DNA from: CAWCDJ01 sp963796485 | GTDB taxonomy: Bacteria; Acidobacteriota; Terriglobia; Bryobacterales; Bryobacteraceae | NCBI GenBank assembly: GCA_963796485.1 | Contig: CAWCLV010000007.1 | Location: 248,001 to 312,000 of the forward strand | Reading direction: 5' to 3' | DNA: 64,000 bases | Part shown: piece after piece, positions 47,948-57,008 of the stretch | Position numbering within the stretch: position 1 is the first letter of the stretch | Layout: each line of letters opens with the position of its first letter | Position numbers and translations under genes: made by a program | Notes under the pieces: generated by a model | The model's input: the letters and a program-made list of their open reading frames with translations, nothing else | Database searches by the model: none | Told to the model about the DNA's origin: nothing

Positions 47948-49075
47948 CTATTTCCACTCCAACAAATAAACGGAATTCTCCTGCCGGCTTTCTCCGGGGC
48001 CGGTAGAGACGGCAAACTGGGGCGTTCCCCGGTCGGGCCGCGGTCCCCAGAGGGTCGCGCCCGCATATTCGCCGTCTTTTCGCAAAGCGTAAAAATCCAA
48101 CTCCACGGCCCGCAGCCGCTTCTGGTCGTTATCGAAATTCCGCGCGACACGCTTCAATGCGTCGAGCGCGGCCTCTTTCGGCGTCATGCCATGCCGCATG
48201 TTCTCGACGATCGTGTGAGCACCGCAAACCCGTAAATTTTCTTCGCCGCGACCGGTGGAGCCCGCGCCTCCGATATCCTGATCGAGCCACAATCCGCCGC
48301 CGATGATGGGTGAATCGCCCACGCGCCCCGGAATTTTGAAGGCCATTCCGCTGGTGGTGGTGACCGTTGACATCTCGCCCTTTTCATTCAGGGCGATGCA
48401 ATTGATGGTTCCGTGCGGCGGGTGCGCGGCGTTGCGGAGCGCTTCGGCGAGGAGTTCCTCACTTGCTTCCGGAAACACTTTTCTCAGCTCGCCGATCTTC
48501 TTCGCGGAAGGCTTGGGCGGAGCGTCCACGCCGGACTCCCAGTTGGTGTGGCCGCTGGGGTCGCGAAGGCTGCGCTTCCAGACCAGCCACTGGATCCGCG
48601 CCTCGTCAGTGAGGAGATTTTCCTCAGGGAATCCGTACGCTTTGGCAAAACGTAGCGCGCCTTCGCCGACCAGCATCATGTGATCGGTCTCGAGGGCCAC
48701 CTTTTGCGCCACCTTCGAAGGCGTCTTGATGTTCCGTATGGCGCCCACCGCGCCGCCCCGGCGCGAAGGTCCGTGAATGCAGCTGGCATCGAGTTCGACC
48801 ACGCCGTCTTCATTCGGCAGGCCGCCGTAACCGACGCTGCTGTCGCGGGAATCGAGTTCCACGATGTTCACGCCGGCGATCACGGCATCGAGCGTGTCCG
48901 CGCCGGAGTGAATCATCTCCATCGCCCTGGAACAGCAGTTGACGCCGCCGTTATTCCGATTCGCCGTGGAGATCACGATGTTCCTGGGGCGTGACTGCCC
49001 CGTGACCGTGCGGATCATGGGGAACACGGCAGCGCCGATCATGGCAGATCGGCGCGTAAATGTGTTGTCCTTCAT
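47948..49075 (-). CDS. Exported isoaspartyl peptidase/L-asparaginase (Ntn hydrolase, AGA-like)
   Basis: 375-residue N-terminal-nucleophile hydrolase of the glycosylasparaginase/isoaspartyl aminopeptidase family. A Tat-like leader (FTRRSAMIGAAVFP) is followed by the alpha chain; self-cleavage is expected before T223 in PHGTINCIAL, with glycine and not aspartate ahead of the threonine. The substrate loop GRVGDSPIIGGGLWLD and GRGEENLRVCGAHTIVE of the beta chain are present. It may act on modified or glycosylated asparagine in the periplasm. ATG at 49075; the frame is open 10 codons further. Confidence 0.88.
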   Translation of the reverse strand: MKDNTFTRRSAMIGAAVFPMIRTVTGQSRPRNIVISTANRNNGGVNCCSRAMEMIHSGADTLDAVIAGVNIVELDSRDSSVGYGGLPNEDGVVELDASCIHGPSRRGGAVGAIRNIKTPSKVAQKVALETDHMMLVGEGALRFAKAYGFPEENLLTDEARIQWLVWKRSLRDPSGHTNWESGVDAPPKPSAKKIGELRKVFPEASEELLAEALRNAAHPPHGTINCIALNEKGEMSTVTTTSGMAFKIPGRVGDSPIIGGGLWLDQDIGGAGSTGRGEENLRVCGAHTIVENMRHGMTPKEAALDALKRVARNFDNDQKRLRAVELDFYALRKDGEYAGATLWGPRPDRGTPQFAVSTGPGESRQENSVYLLEWK

Positions 49076-49228
49076 GACTGAGCCTTTCCGCTTCCAGAAC
49101 ACCAAGGCCCCGGTCGGCCAGACCCGAAGAGAATGGCTGTGCGGAAGAAAATCATTATGTCATAGGCGGAGCAGGATGGCGTACTCCGGTTTGCGGAGGC
49201 GCACCCGGCCTGCCGATGACGTGCGCAG

Positions 49229-49669
49229 TCACTGGATCTTCATGGAATCGTCGAATTTCAGCTCGACTTGGCCGGGTTTACCAGGTTCGAGCTTTACCGG
49301 AGCGGGCGTACCCTCCTCTTTCGAGTACAGGCCCATGGACGACCCCTGAGGGGGCGGGCCGGACGCGCCGTCATAAGCCCCGTTCGGGTCGAATGCCGCG
49401 ACAACGTAAACAGTCGCCGCGACGATATTCGGGATCGTGACCGTTTCGCCCTTCGCCGTGGCGCTCCCGCTGGCGATCGGCATGACACCGCCCTGCATGA
49501 AGTCGGGCGTATCGAACAGAAACACGAAAATCTTGTGCTTCGCGTCCACGGTACTCGAGCCGGCATAGTTCAGCTTGACCTGGAGGGAGCGGGCAGGTGC
49601 GCTCTGCTGCGCGGCTGCCTGAAAGGCAAGCGCCAGCATGCCCGCCGCAATCCAAAGGCGTTTTCTCAT
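49229..49669 (-). CDS. Small exported beta-rich protein, unknown function
   Basis: 146-residue protein with a signal peptide (about 1-20, ending AAAQQ) and a mature part that predicts as a single beta-sandwich (SLQVKLNYAGSSTVDAKHKIFVFLFDTPD, then ETVTIPNIVAATVYVVAAFDPNG). The pattern recalls periplasmic carbohydrate- or cofactor-binding domains of the CARDB/DUF2141 sort, but I cannot assign it. It stands alone. Confidence 0.6.
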   Translation of the reverse strand: MRKRLWIAAGMLALAFQAAAQQSAPARSLQVKLNYAGSSTVDAKHKIFVFLFDTPDFMQGGVMPIASGSATAKGETVTIPNIVAATVYVVAAFDPNGAYDGASGPPPQGSSMGLYSKEEGTPAPVKLEPGKPGQVELKFDDSMKIQ

Positions 49670-49741
49670 CGGTAACTCCTTTTCAGCCCTTACGGATCTG
49701 AGGCCGGCAATGTTCCGCTGCCGGCTGGCCGGCCAGAAGGC

Positions 49742-50365
49742 CTATTTCGCCAGTTCGCCGCTGGTGGCATTCACCAGGGCCGCGTAGCCGTTCTTGCTGG
49801 TCCCCCACATGATGTACCAGATGGGCGCCGCGAACCGGGAAGCGTTGCCCAGCCGCAAGGTGGCCTTCTCGTCCGGGTGCTTAGTCAGCCACGCCGAAGC
49901 CTTTTCGGCGGCCATTTTATAGGCCGCGTCGGAATCCACGGAAAACTCGCTGTTGGCGAAGGGCTTGCTGGTGGAAGTGGCTCCGCCATATGGCAATGAG
50001 TTGCCGATCGTGATTCCTTTGTGGAAGTCGCCGCTGTCCACCGCTGAGTAGGTAAAGGTTCGCGCTTCCTTCCGGCTTGGGGAGACGAAGACGATCGTCC
50101 ACAGGCCGGCCTTACCGTTATCGTTTTGGATACCGGGCACTTTGCCGCTCACCACGCTGAGCGCCAGAAGATCGGTCGCCCATGCGCGCGCCGGTTTGTA
50201 GGCTTCGTAAAACGCCCGCTGTGCGGTTACGGCTTCCGGAGCCGTGACAGGCTCCTTGGTTGCCGCGGCATCTTTCTTTGCTTCTGTTTTGGGGGCTCCC
50301 GAACAACCAGCGAACAGTAAGACGGCCCCAAGAGCAATTCCACTAAACAGGACCTTTTTGTTCAT
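49742..50365 (-). CDS. Exported lipoprotein of unknown function
   Basis: 207-residue protein with a clear lipobox LLFAGC (Cys at about 21) and a charged Ala/Lys/Glu linker. The mature domain includes IWYIMWGTSKNGYAALVNATSGEL at the C-terminus, a pattern seen in PepSY-like beta-alpha folds. No catalytic motif is apparent. It is divergent from the DUF1080-type gene with 96 nt between starts; a TAATAT that could serve as a -10 lies near 50384-50389 on its strand. Confidence 0.65.
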   Translation of the reverse strand: MNKKVLFSGIALGAVLLFAGCSGAPKTEAKKDAAATKEPVTAPEAVTAQRAFYEAYKPARAWATDLLALSVVSGKVPGIQNDNGKAGLWTIVFVSPSRKEARTFTYSAVDSGDFHKGITIGNSLPYGGATSTSKPFANSEFSVDSDAAYKMAAEKASAWLTKHPDEKATLRLGNASRFAAPIWYIMWGTSKNGYAALVNATSGELAK

Positions 50366-50461
50366 AAACCACCAAATACATATTACGCCCGCAAATAATC
50401 CTTTGCCGCAGGGAGATGCTAGAATTCCGCCAGGACCCCACCGTCAACCTGGAGGAGAAAC

Positions 50462-51520
50462 GTGCCGAACAACCCAAAGACCCTGGTCCGCCGCAGGGAC
50501 ATCATCAAAATCTGCGCCATCGGTGCGGGCCTGCGGTACGCAAGGGGCAGCGCGCCCGGGGCTGTTCCGGTCTTCGACGGAAAGAGCCTGGCTGGATGGG
50601 TTCAGGTGGAAAACGGCGCGACGGCGCTTTCGAGCGGCGGCATTCTCGATCCGGCGGCTCTCGCCCGGCAAATCAGTAGCGGGTTGGATCCGGTTACGGC
50701 ATTTTTGCGCGCGCGGATGCCGGACAACTTAGTGGCGGAACTTGCAGGCTACTCCGCTTCGAGGCCGAACGCCAAAGACGTGCTCTCCGAACTGGTGAAG
50801 CAGTTGAATCAGGTAATCTCCGGTCCATCGATTTACGACAAACAACTCTTCCTCGACGTAGTCCTGCGCCCCGAAACCAGGGAACTGCTGCAGGGAAATC
50901 CGAGCGGCCCGGACGCAGCGCGCCTCAATAAACTCCTGCTGGAAGACGCCTATCCCGCCAAACTGGCGAAGAGTTCCATGACGGGATGGGTGGTGAAAGA
51001 CGGTGCGATGGCAAGCACGGGCGCGGGCCGGGGGGTGATCTACACGGAAGAGGATTACGGAAGGTTCCGGTTGATGTTCACGATGAGGCATGTTTCCGGA
51101 AATCCGGACCATCAGGCTTGTGTGCTGATTTTCTGCACGCGGCCGAAGCCGGGAGAAAAGCCCCCGGACGCGCTCGCCGGCATCCAATTCCAGGTCCCCA
51201 ACGGCGGCCATTGGGACTACCGCCCGAGCATGAACAACAACGGCGGGCCCGAGTTCACGACGATTACGAAGACGCAGTTCGACCCCCATCAATGGAGCAG
51301 GGTCGAAATCCTGGCCGACGCAGGAGCGGGAACAGCGCGAATGGCAGTGGCGCAGCCACCCGGCGCGCGGGCGGTGGAGGTGCTCGATTTCAAAGATCCC
51401 GCCGCGGGCAAACCGGGGCCGTTCGCGTGGCAGATGCACAACGCGGGCCTCCTGGACGAATACAAAGACGTCACCATCGAGGTGGATCCGCAAGAGGACG
51501 CACTGATCACGACCAGGTAA
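50462..51520 (+). CDS. DUF1080 (3-keto-disaccharide hydrolase-like) protein with internal helical insert
   Basis: 352-residue protein. The opening FDGKSLAGWVQVENG and the later GWVVKDGAMASTGAGRGVIYTEEDYGRFRLMFTMR and WQMHNAGLLDEYKDVTIEVD are hallmarks of the DUF1080 concanavalin-like fold. About 110 mostly helical residues (about 58-165) split the first strand from the rest, which is not usual. The N-terminus has a basic segment (LVRRRDIIKICAIGAGL) that may be an export signal. GTG start with GGAGGAG upstream. Confidence 0.7.
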   Translation: MPNNPKTLVRRRDIIKICAIGAGLRYARGSAPGAVPVFDGKSLAGWVQVENGATALSSGGILDPAALARQISSGLDPVTAFLRARMPDNLVAELAGYSASRPNAKDVLSELVKQLNQVISGPSIYDKQLFLDVVLRPETRELLQGNPSGPDAARLNKLLLEDAYPAKLAKSSMTGWVVKDGAMASTGAGRGVIYTEEDYGRFRLMFTMRHVSGNPDHQACVLIFCTRPKPGEKPPDALAGIQFQVPNGGHWDYRPSMNNNGGPEFTTITKTQFDPHQWSRVEILADAGAGTARMAVAQPPGARAVEVLDFKDPAAGKPGPFAWQMHNAGLLDEYKDVTIEVDPQEDALITTR

Positions 51521-51534
51521 AGCCCCCGGCTGAC

Positions 51535-52254
51535 CTAGCCGCGGCCGATGTACGGCATCCTGGTCGCCATTACGGTCATGAACTGCACGTTGGCATCCAG
51601 CGGCAGGGTGGCGATGAAAACCACCGCCCTGGCCACGTGGTCGAGATCCATCCGGGGTTCGATGCCCTCCATCCGCGCGGTCATCGGCGTAGCGGCATTA
51701 CCGATATCGATTTGGCTGCAGGCGATATCGAACTCGCGGCCGTCGAGCGCAATCGAGCGAGTCAGGCCCGTTATGGCGTGCTTGGTGGCGGTGTACGGCG
51801 CGGAGTGCGGCCGCGGGACGTGAGCGGAGAGCGACCCGTTGTTGATGATGCGCCCGCCGCGCGGCGTCTGGTTTTTCATGATCCGAATCGCGTGCTGGGC
51901 GCACAGGAAAGAACCGGTGAGATTGACCGCCACCACCCGGCTCCACTGTTCGCAGGTAAGGTCTTCCATGGGGATGGCGGGAGCACCGATCCCGGCGTTG
52001 TTGAAGAGCAGGTCGAGGCGGCCGTAAACTTCCCGGATCCGCGCGAACAGTGCGTTGACCGATTCGGGGTTGCCCACATCGGCCGGCACCGGCAGCATGT
52101 GGCCCGCGGATTGCGCGGCGGTCTCTTCCAACTCGGCGGCGCGCCGGCCTGCCAGGACTACTGTAAACCCGGCGCATTCGAGAGCCAGGGCGGAGGCGCG
52201 GCCGATCCCGCTGCCGGCCCCGGTGACGAGAGCGATCCTGCGGGAATCGGGCAT
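51535..52254 (-). CDS. Short-chain dehydrogenase/reductase
   Basis: 239-residue NAD(P)-dependent oxidoreductase with a classical SDR pattern: cofactor loop TGAGSGIGR (about 11-19), NNAG (about 85-88), catalytic Y154 and K158 (PYTATKHA) and a serine near 141. The substrate is unknown. Its ATG overlaps the stop of the upstream aldo/keto reductase gene by one base (TGATG), so the two reductases are translated together. Confidence 0.9.
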   Translation of the reverse strand: MPDSRRIALVTGAGSGIGRASALALECAGFTVVLAGRRAAELEETAAQSAGHMLPVPADVGNPESVNALFARIREVYGRLDLLFNNAGIGAPAIPMEDLTCEQWSRVVAVNLTGSFLCAQHAIRIMKNQTPRGGRIINNGSLSAHVPRPHSAPYTATKHAITGLTRSIALDGREFDIACSQIDIGNAATPMTARMEGIEPRMDLDHVARAVVFIATLPLDANVQFMTVMATRMPYIGRG

Positions 52255-53246
52255 CAGGCGTGTCCCCGGATGGCGTGAGGCTGATAGCACTCTTCCAACC
52301 CCTTGCGCTCTTCGTCCGAGAGTTTCAGATCGGCGGCGGCCACCGCCTCCTCGAGGTGATGCATCTTACTGGCACCGATGATGGGGGCGGTCACACCGGG
52401 ACGCCCCAGAATCCAGGCGAGCGCCACCTGCGCATTGGAGACGCCGCGCGCGCGTGCGACCTCGGTGATGCGGTTGACGATCTCGAAATCCGACGGCTGG
52501 TAATAAAGGCCGTGTGCGAACGTGTCGGTCTTGGCGCGGACCGTGTCTCCGAAATCCTCGGGACGCCGGTTGCCCATCACGAAGCCGCGGGCGAGAGGGC
52601 TCCATGGGATCACGCCGATGCCTTCCTCCCGGCACAGCGGAAGCATCTCGCGCTCCTCTTCCCGGTAGACGATGTTGTAGTGGTTCTGCATGCTGACGAA
52701 CCGCGGCAGCCCGAGACGGTCGGCCGTGTACAGCGTCTTCGCAAACTGCCAGGCGTACATCGAAGACGCGCCGATGTACAGGGCCTTGCCGGCGCGGACG
52801 ACGTCGGCGAGAGCCTGGAGCATTTCTTCGATCGGCGTTTGCGGATCGAGACGGTGGATCTGGTAGAGGTCCACGTAGTCGGTGCCGAGCCGTTTCAGAC
52901 TCGCATCGATGGAGTGGAAGATGTGCTTGCGCGAAAGTCCGCGATCGTTCGGGTCGTCGCTCATCGGGTTGAACACCTTGGTGGCGATGACCACACCGTC
53001 CCGCGACGGCGCGAAATCTTTCAAAGCGCGGCCGAGGATCTCTTCGCTGGCTCCCACCGAATACATGTCGGCGGTGTCGAAAAAGTTGATCCCGAGTTCC
53101 AGCGCGCGGCGAATGAACGGGCGGCTTTCCTCTTCTTCGAGAACCCACTCGCGCCATTTCCTGGAACCGTAAGTCATGGCTCCGAGGCAGAGCCGGGAGA
53201 CGCGGAGACCGGTGGAGCCCAGGCGAACGTAGTCCATGAGAGACAT
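52254..53246 (-). CDS. Aldo/keto reductase (AKR) family oxidoreductase
   Basis: 330-residue NADPH-dependent reductase with the catalytic tetrad D57, Y62 (FFDTADMYSVGASE), K90 (ATKVF) and H131 (LYQIHRLDPQ), and the C-terminal cofactor motif GASKMHHLEEAV. It resembles the YakC/YajO group that acts on aldehydes and sugars. It is coupled by overlap to the SDR gene; the pair may work on one substrate (inference). An ATG three codons downstream is also possible. Confidence 0.9.
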   Translation of the reverse strand: MSLMDYVRLGSTGLRVSRLCLGAMTYGSRKWREWVLEEEESRPFIRRALELGINFFDTADMYSVGASEEILGRALKDFAPSRDGVVIATKVFNPMSDDPNDRGLSRKHIFHSIDASLKRLGTDYVDLYQIHRLDPQTPIEEMLQALADVVRAGKALYIGASSMYAWQFAKTLYTADRLGLPRFVSMQNHYNIVYREEEREMLPLCREEGIGVIPWSPLARGFVMGNRRPEDFGDTVRAKTDTFAHGLYYQPSDFEIVNRITEVARARGVSNAQVALAWILGRPGVTAPIIGASKMHHLEEAVAAADLKLSDEERKGLEECYQPHAIRGHA

Positions 53247-53268
53247 GGTATCAGGGGCCGCGGGAATC

Positions 53269-53553
53269 CTAGCGCGATTCGGATTCCAGCCCCTTGCCGA
53301 TGATTTGGGCGAGCCCTAAACCTCCGTTTTGCGCGAGCACGGCGGCGAGGTGCTGTTCCGCGAATTCGGTGGCGCAATCGGAAGACGAGTCCTGGCCGCC
53401 CATCCACCCGCCCCCGCTTTCGTGCACGGAGCGCAGAATCTGGCTCAGAAGAAGGGCCTCGAACTGCTGCGCGGCGTCTTTTACCTTGCCGGACTGTTGG
53501 GCCGCCGCCGGCGGCGTGGACAACAGGGCGGGCGAAATGTTGAGATCGGTCAT
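53269..53553 (-). CDS. flgJ: FlgJ-like rod-binding protein without peptidoglycan hydrolase domain
   Basis: 94-residue protein equivalent to the N-terminal rod-capping half of FlgJ: DAAQQFEALLLSQILRSV, then DSSSDCATEFAEQHLAAVLAQNGGLGLAQII. It helps the rod assemble. The C-terminal muramidase domain of enterobacterial FlgJ is absent, so another enzyme must open the wall. It follows flgI (2 nt gap) at the end of the leftward flagellar arm. Confidence 0.85.
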   Translation of the reverse strand: MTDLNISPALLSTPPAAAQQSGKVKDAAQQFEALLLSQILRSVHESGGGWMGGQDSSSDCATEFAEQHLAAVLAQNGGLGLAQIIGKGLESESR

Positions 53554-53555
53554 GT

Positions 53556-54656
53556 TCAGATCACCTCGATATCGGCTTCGAGTGCTCCCGCACTGCGAAG
53601 GTTCTGGAGAATCGCAATTACGTCCCGGGGAGTGGAACCGATCGCTGCCATGGCGCGCACCAGATCCTCCACCGTGGCACCCTGCTTCAGGACCAGGTTG
53701 CGCGCCTTCTCCTCTTTGGCGGAGACCGTCGTTTGCGGGATAACCTGCGTGGAAGCTCCCGCCGGCGCCATCGGGCCGGGCTGCGAGACCGTATAGGTCG
53801 TCTGGATTTCCACACTCAGGTTGCCATGGAGAATGGCGACAGGCGCGATGCGCACGTTTTTGCCCAGGACGATCGTGCCGGTGCGCTCATTGATCACGAC
53901 GCGGGCCGGGCCGTCGGGCTCTACCGTAAGGGCTTCGAGTTGGGCAATGAAGCCCGGGGTATTGGAAGCGAACGCGGGCGGGACCGCAACCCGCACCAGC
54001 CCGGCGTTCTCCGCCTGCGCAAGACCGGGAATCCCGGCGAACGTCTGGTTCACGGCCTCCGCGATGCGGGCCGACGTGGTGAAATCCGCTTGCCGGAGTT
54101 GCAGCCGCACGACTCCTTTAGGCTCGACCGAAGGTGCGACCCGTTCGACAATCGCGCTGTTCGGCGCCCGCCCCACGGTCGGATGGTTGACGGTCTGGGA
54201 TGCGCCTCCACGGCCGCTCGAGAATCCGCCGGTCACCACGGGACCTTGCGCTACGGCGTAGACCTGTCCGTCGGCGCCGCGAAGCGAAGTCAGCACCAGA
54301 ATCCCGCCTTGCAGGTTCGCGCAGTCCCCCACCGCGGCCACGGTGACATCGATGCGCGCGCCCGGCTGCGCAAAAGCCGGCAGCGTCGCGGTGACCATCA
54401 CGGCAGCGGTATTGGCCACCTGGATGGCGGTGGGCGGAACCGAAACCCCCATCCGCTGCAGCAGGTTGGTCAGACTCTGGGCGGAGAACATCGTCTGCCG
54501 GCGATCCCCCGTGCCGGCAAGCCCGACGACCAGGCCGTAGCCGATCAGTTGGTTTTCACGCACGCCTTCGATCGAGACAAGATCCTTGAGACGGGCGGCC
54601 GGGAGGGCCGGGGCGGCGCATGCGTATATCAGGAGAAGCGCGAAAAGGCGTTTCAT
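53556..54656 (-). CDS. flgI: Flagellar P-ring protein FlgI
   Basis: 366-residue periplasmic protein forming the P ring around the rod. It has a signal peptide (residues 1-20) and the family opening RLKDLVSIEGVRENQLIGYGLVVGLAGTGD, and the conserved end QGATVEDLVRAMAAIGSTPRDVIAILQNLRSAGALEADIEVI. Full length for the family. Confidence 0.95.
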   Translation of the reverse strand: MKRLFALLLIYACAAPALPAARLKDLVSIEGVRENQLIGYGLVVGLAGTGDRRQTMFSAQSLTNLLQRMGVSVPPTAIQVANTAAVMVTATLPAFAQPGARIDVTVAAVGDCANLQGGILVLTSLRGADGQVYAVAQGPVVTGGFSSGRGGASQTVNHPTVGRAPNSAIVERVAPSVEPKGVVRLQLRQADFTTSARIAEAVNQTFAGIPGLAQAENAGLVRVAVPPAFASNTPGFIAQLEALTVEPDGPARVVINERTGTIVLGKNVRIAPVAILHGNLSVEIQTTYTVSQPGPMAPAGASTQVIPQTTVSAKEEKARNLVLKQGATVEDLVRAMAAIGSTPRDVIAILQNLRSAGALEADIEVI

Positions 54657-54657
54657 A

Positions 54658-55344
54658 TCAAAATGGCAGCAGCCCCAGAAGCAGGCGGTAGAGGAAGAAC
54701 GGGCGTCGTATGGCGTCGCCCACGACCCCTTTTCCGTTCACCCGCACCTCGAGATCTCCCAGGCGGTCGGAAATCACGCTGTTGGTGGAATCGATATCGG
54801 CCGGCCGCACCACGCCGCGCACGGTGATGGTCTGCCGCTCGGAATTGATCTGCACGTCCTTCGATGCCTCGACCACCAGCGCCCCATTTTGCAGGACGTG
54901 CACGACCCGCGCGGTCAGGACGGTGCTGAGTGTGGTCACGCGGCTGGTGGTGCCCTGGCCATCCAACTGGGTATTGCCGCTCAGGTTGGCGAGATTGGCG
55001 AGCGGCCCCGTAGCCTTGGTGATCCCCGCCAGGGCGGCCACCGAGTTCTTCACACTGGAACTGCGCTGGGTTTTGGTGCTCCCGGTGGTGACTGCCGAAG
55101 CCTGTTCGGCAACCCGGATCGTCAGGAGATCATCCACCTGACTGGCCCGCAAATCGCGGGCAGCGTCGGCGAGACGCGACGACGCAGTCCAGATCGACCC
55201 CGGAGTTCTCGCGGAAGGATCGGTGGCGTGGGCGTCGGCCTCGGATACGTAAGCGTCGAGCGCTGACTCCGATTTCGGAGCAGGTTTCTTGCGCGCTCCC
55301 AGGGCAACGCCGGCCAGCAGCAGGCAACAGAATAAGAGCTTCAT
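54658..55344 (-). CDS. flgH: Flagellar L-ring protein FlgH, lipobox not evident
   Basis: 228-residue protein of the outer-membrane L ring. Core motifs are present: IWTASSRLADAARDLRASQVDDLLTIRV and the C-terminal VRGVVRPADIDSTNSVISDRLGDLEVRVNGKGVV. The leader reads MKLLFCCLLLAGVALGARKK: the cysteines come too early and no Cys follows the cleavage site, unlike usual FlgH lipoproteins. It overlaps flgA by 4 nt. Confidence 0.93.
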   Translation of the reverse strand: MKLLFCCLLLAGVALGARKKPAPKSESALDAYVSEADAHATDPSARTPGSIWTASSRLADAARDLRASQVDDLLTIRVAEQASAVTTGSTKTQRSSSVKNSVAALAGITKATGPLANLANLSGNTQLDGQGTTSRVTTLSTVLTARVVHVLQNGALVVEASKDVQINSERQTITVRGVVRPADIDSTNSVISDRLGDLEVRVNGKGVVGDAIRRPFFLYRLLLGLLPF

Positions 55345-56201
55345 CGTTTTCCTTGTTCCACGGAGACCAGCCCAGTCCCTGTCACGCGAGCCCGAAAGAC
55401 GCGGTGGGTGGCGGGATTGAGCACCGGGATGGTATCTCCCGCGGCTCCGGACGCCTCCGCGCGCGCTTCCAGTTTCAAGCAGGCCCCTCCGCGCTTGACC
55501 TCCACCTGCACGGTGTCGCCTCGCAGGACCAGTTTCGGCGCCTGAACCCAGGAGGTGCGGATCGCTTCTCCGGCGGCGACGGGCCGGAGCAGAACCTTCC
55601 CGGCAACCTCGCCGGTACTTGAAGCGAAGCCGGAAACCGGCAATTCATCGCGCGCCTCTTCCACGACCACGCCGGGCAGGAGCGCGTCGCCGGCTTTGAG
55701 CGGTTTGTTCGCGATCACGCGCTTCGAGGCGGACGCCAGTTTGACGCGCACCCAGATCGGGAACCGGCGGGCGGCGCCATAACGCACGGCGCCATTCCAG
55801 ATGCCGCCGCCGGGAGCCGGATGCAGGCCGAATCTCGGGAAATCCAAAGTGCCCTCCGGCGCGGGCGCGCGGCCGAAGTCGAGAATCTCGATCCGGGCTC
55901 CCGGCAACTCGCGCTGCATAGCCGCCAGCAAGGCGGCCGGCTGCAACGGTCCCATGCGCCGTTCGAAACAGATGGGCCCCGGCGGCTCCGAAGTCACGTG
56001 CAGATTTGCCGCCAGTTGCCGGAGCTCCGGCTGGCTGAAGTTGCGTACGGCACCGGCGGCGGGCGCGGGCCCGACCTCTGTTTCCCCCGGCAGCGAAGCG
56101 AAGGCGGGCCACGCCGGCGTGAAGTCGCGGGCCAGAATCCGGTCGGCAGCGGGCTCCACCGCCAGGCAACCGGCCATCGCCAGGAGGGCTAGCGGCGTCA
56201 T
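55341..56201 (-). CDS. flgA: Flagella basal-body P-ring formation chaperone FlgA-like
   Basis: 286-residue exported protein (signal peptide to about residue 15). The C-terminal half has the SAF/FlgA pattern: ANKPLKAGDALLPGVVVEEARDE and VAGKVLLRPVAAGEAIRTSWVQAPKLVLRGDTVQV. FlgA helps FlgI assemble into the P ring. The N-terminal half is divergent. Start overlaps flgG by 4 nt. Confidence 0.87.
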   Translation of the reverse strand: MTPLALLAMAGCLAVEPAADRILARDFTPAWPAFASLPGETEVGPAPAAGAVRNFSQPELRQLAANLHVTSEPPGPICFERRMGPLQPAALLAAMQRELPGARIEILDFGRAPAPEGTLDFPRFGLHPAPGGGIWNGAVRYGAARRFPIWVRVKLASASKRVIANKPLKAGDALLPGVVVEEARDELPVSGFASSTGEVAGKVLLRPVAAGEAIRTSWVQAPKLVLRGDTVQVEVKRGGACLKLEARAEASGAAGDTIPVLNPATHRVFRARVTGTGLVSVEQGKR

Positions 56202-56989
56202 CGCGGTATATTGTTGATCTGCTGGTACATCTGGTCGGCCGCCTGCACGACTTTGGAATTCGCTTCGTAGCCGCGCTGCGCCACGATCAGGTTGATAAAC
56301 TCGTCGACCACCGAAACATTGGACTGCTCGATGTACCCTTGCAGCACGGTGCCCAGCCCTTCCTGTCCGCCCGGGTTTCCGACCGTCGGCTGCCCCGAGG
56401 CGTCCGTAGGCGCGTAAAGACTGCCTCCCAGGCTGTTCAACCCCGCCGGATTCTGGAAATTCGCAAGCTGAATCTGGCCGGCCTGCTGGTTGGCGGTCTG
56501 GCCGGGCTGCGTGTAGCTGACCGTGCCATCCTGCGCGATGGTGATCTCCTGCGCGTTCGCCGGGATCGTAATCTGGGGCTCCAGGGCATTACCGTCCGAG
56601 GTAACGATATTGCCGTCGCGATCCAGGTGGAAAGACCCGGCGCGCGTATAGGCCAGTTCGCCGGTCGGCTTGCGTACCTGAAAGAAACCCTTCCCCTGGA
56701 TCACCAGGTCGAGCGGATTGCTCGTCTGCGAGAAGTCTCCCTGGGTGAAGATGATCTCGTTCGAGGAAGCGCGCGTGCCGAGGCCGAGTTGCAGGCCCGT
56801 GGGCACGACGGTCTGCTGCCCGGACGCCGCGCCGGGCTGCACTACGGTCTGATACATCAGGTCCTGGAACTGCGCGCGCCGCGTCTTGAACCCGGCGGTG
56901 TTGGCGTTGGCCAGGTTGTGCGCGATGTTATCGACGTTTATCTGCTGCGCCGTCATCCCACTGGCGGCGCTGAAAAGTGCTCGGATCAT
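56198..56989 (-). CDS. flgG: Flagellar distal-rod protein FlgG
   Basis: 263-residue rod protein; N-terminal ALFSAASGMTAQQINVDNIAHNLANANTAGFK and C-terminal SNVSVVDEFINLIVAQRGYEANSKVVQAADQM are the axial-protein ends that form the helical core. The length and N-terminal features place it as FlgG. Located between flgF (19 nt gap) and flgA. Confidence 0.95.
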   Translation of the reverse strand: MIRALFSAASGMTAQQINVDNIAHNLANANTAGFKTRRAQFQDLMYQTVVQPGAASGQQTVVPTGLQLGLGTRASSNEIIFTQGDFSQTSNPLDLVIQGKGFFQVRKPTGELAYTRAGSFHLDRDGNIVTSDGNALEPQITIPANAQEITIAQDGTVSYTQPGQTANQQAGQIQLANFQNPAGLNSLGGSLYAPTDASGQPTVGNPGGQEGLGTVLQGYIEQSNVSVVDEFINLIVAQRGYEANSKVVQAADQMYQQINNIPR

Positions 56990-57008
56990 AAATCTCCTTA
57001 ATCGCCTC

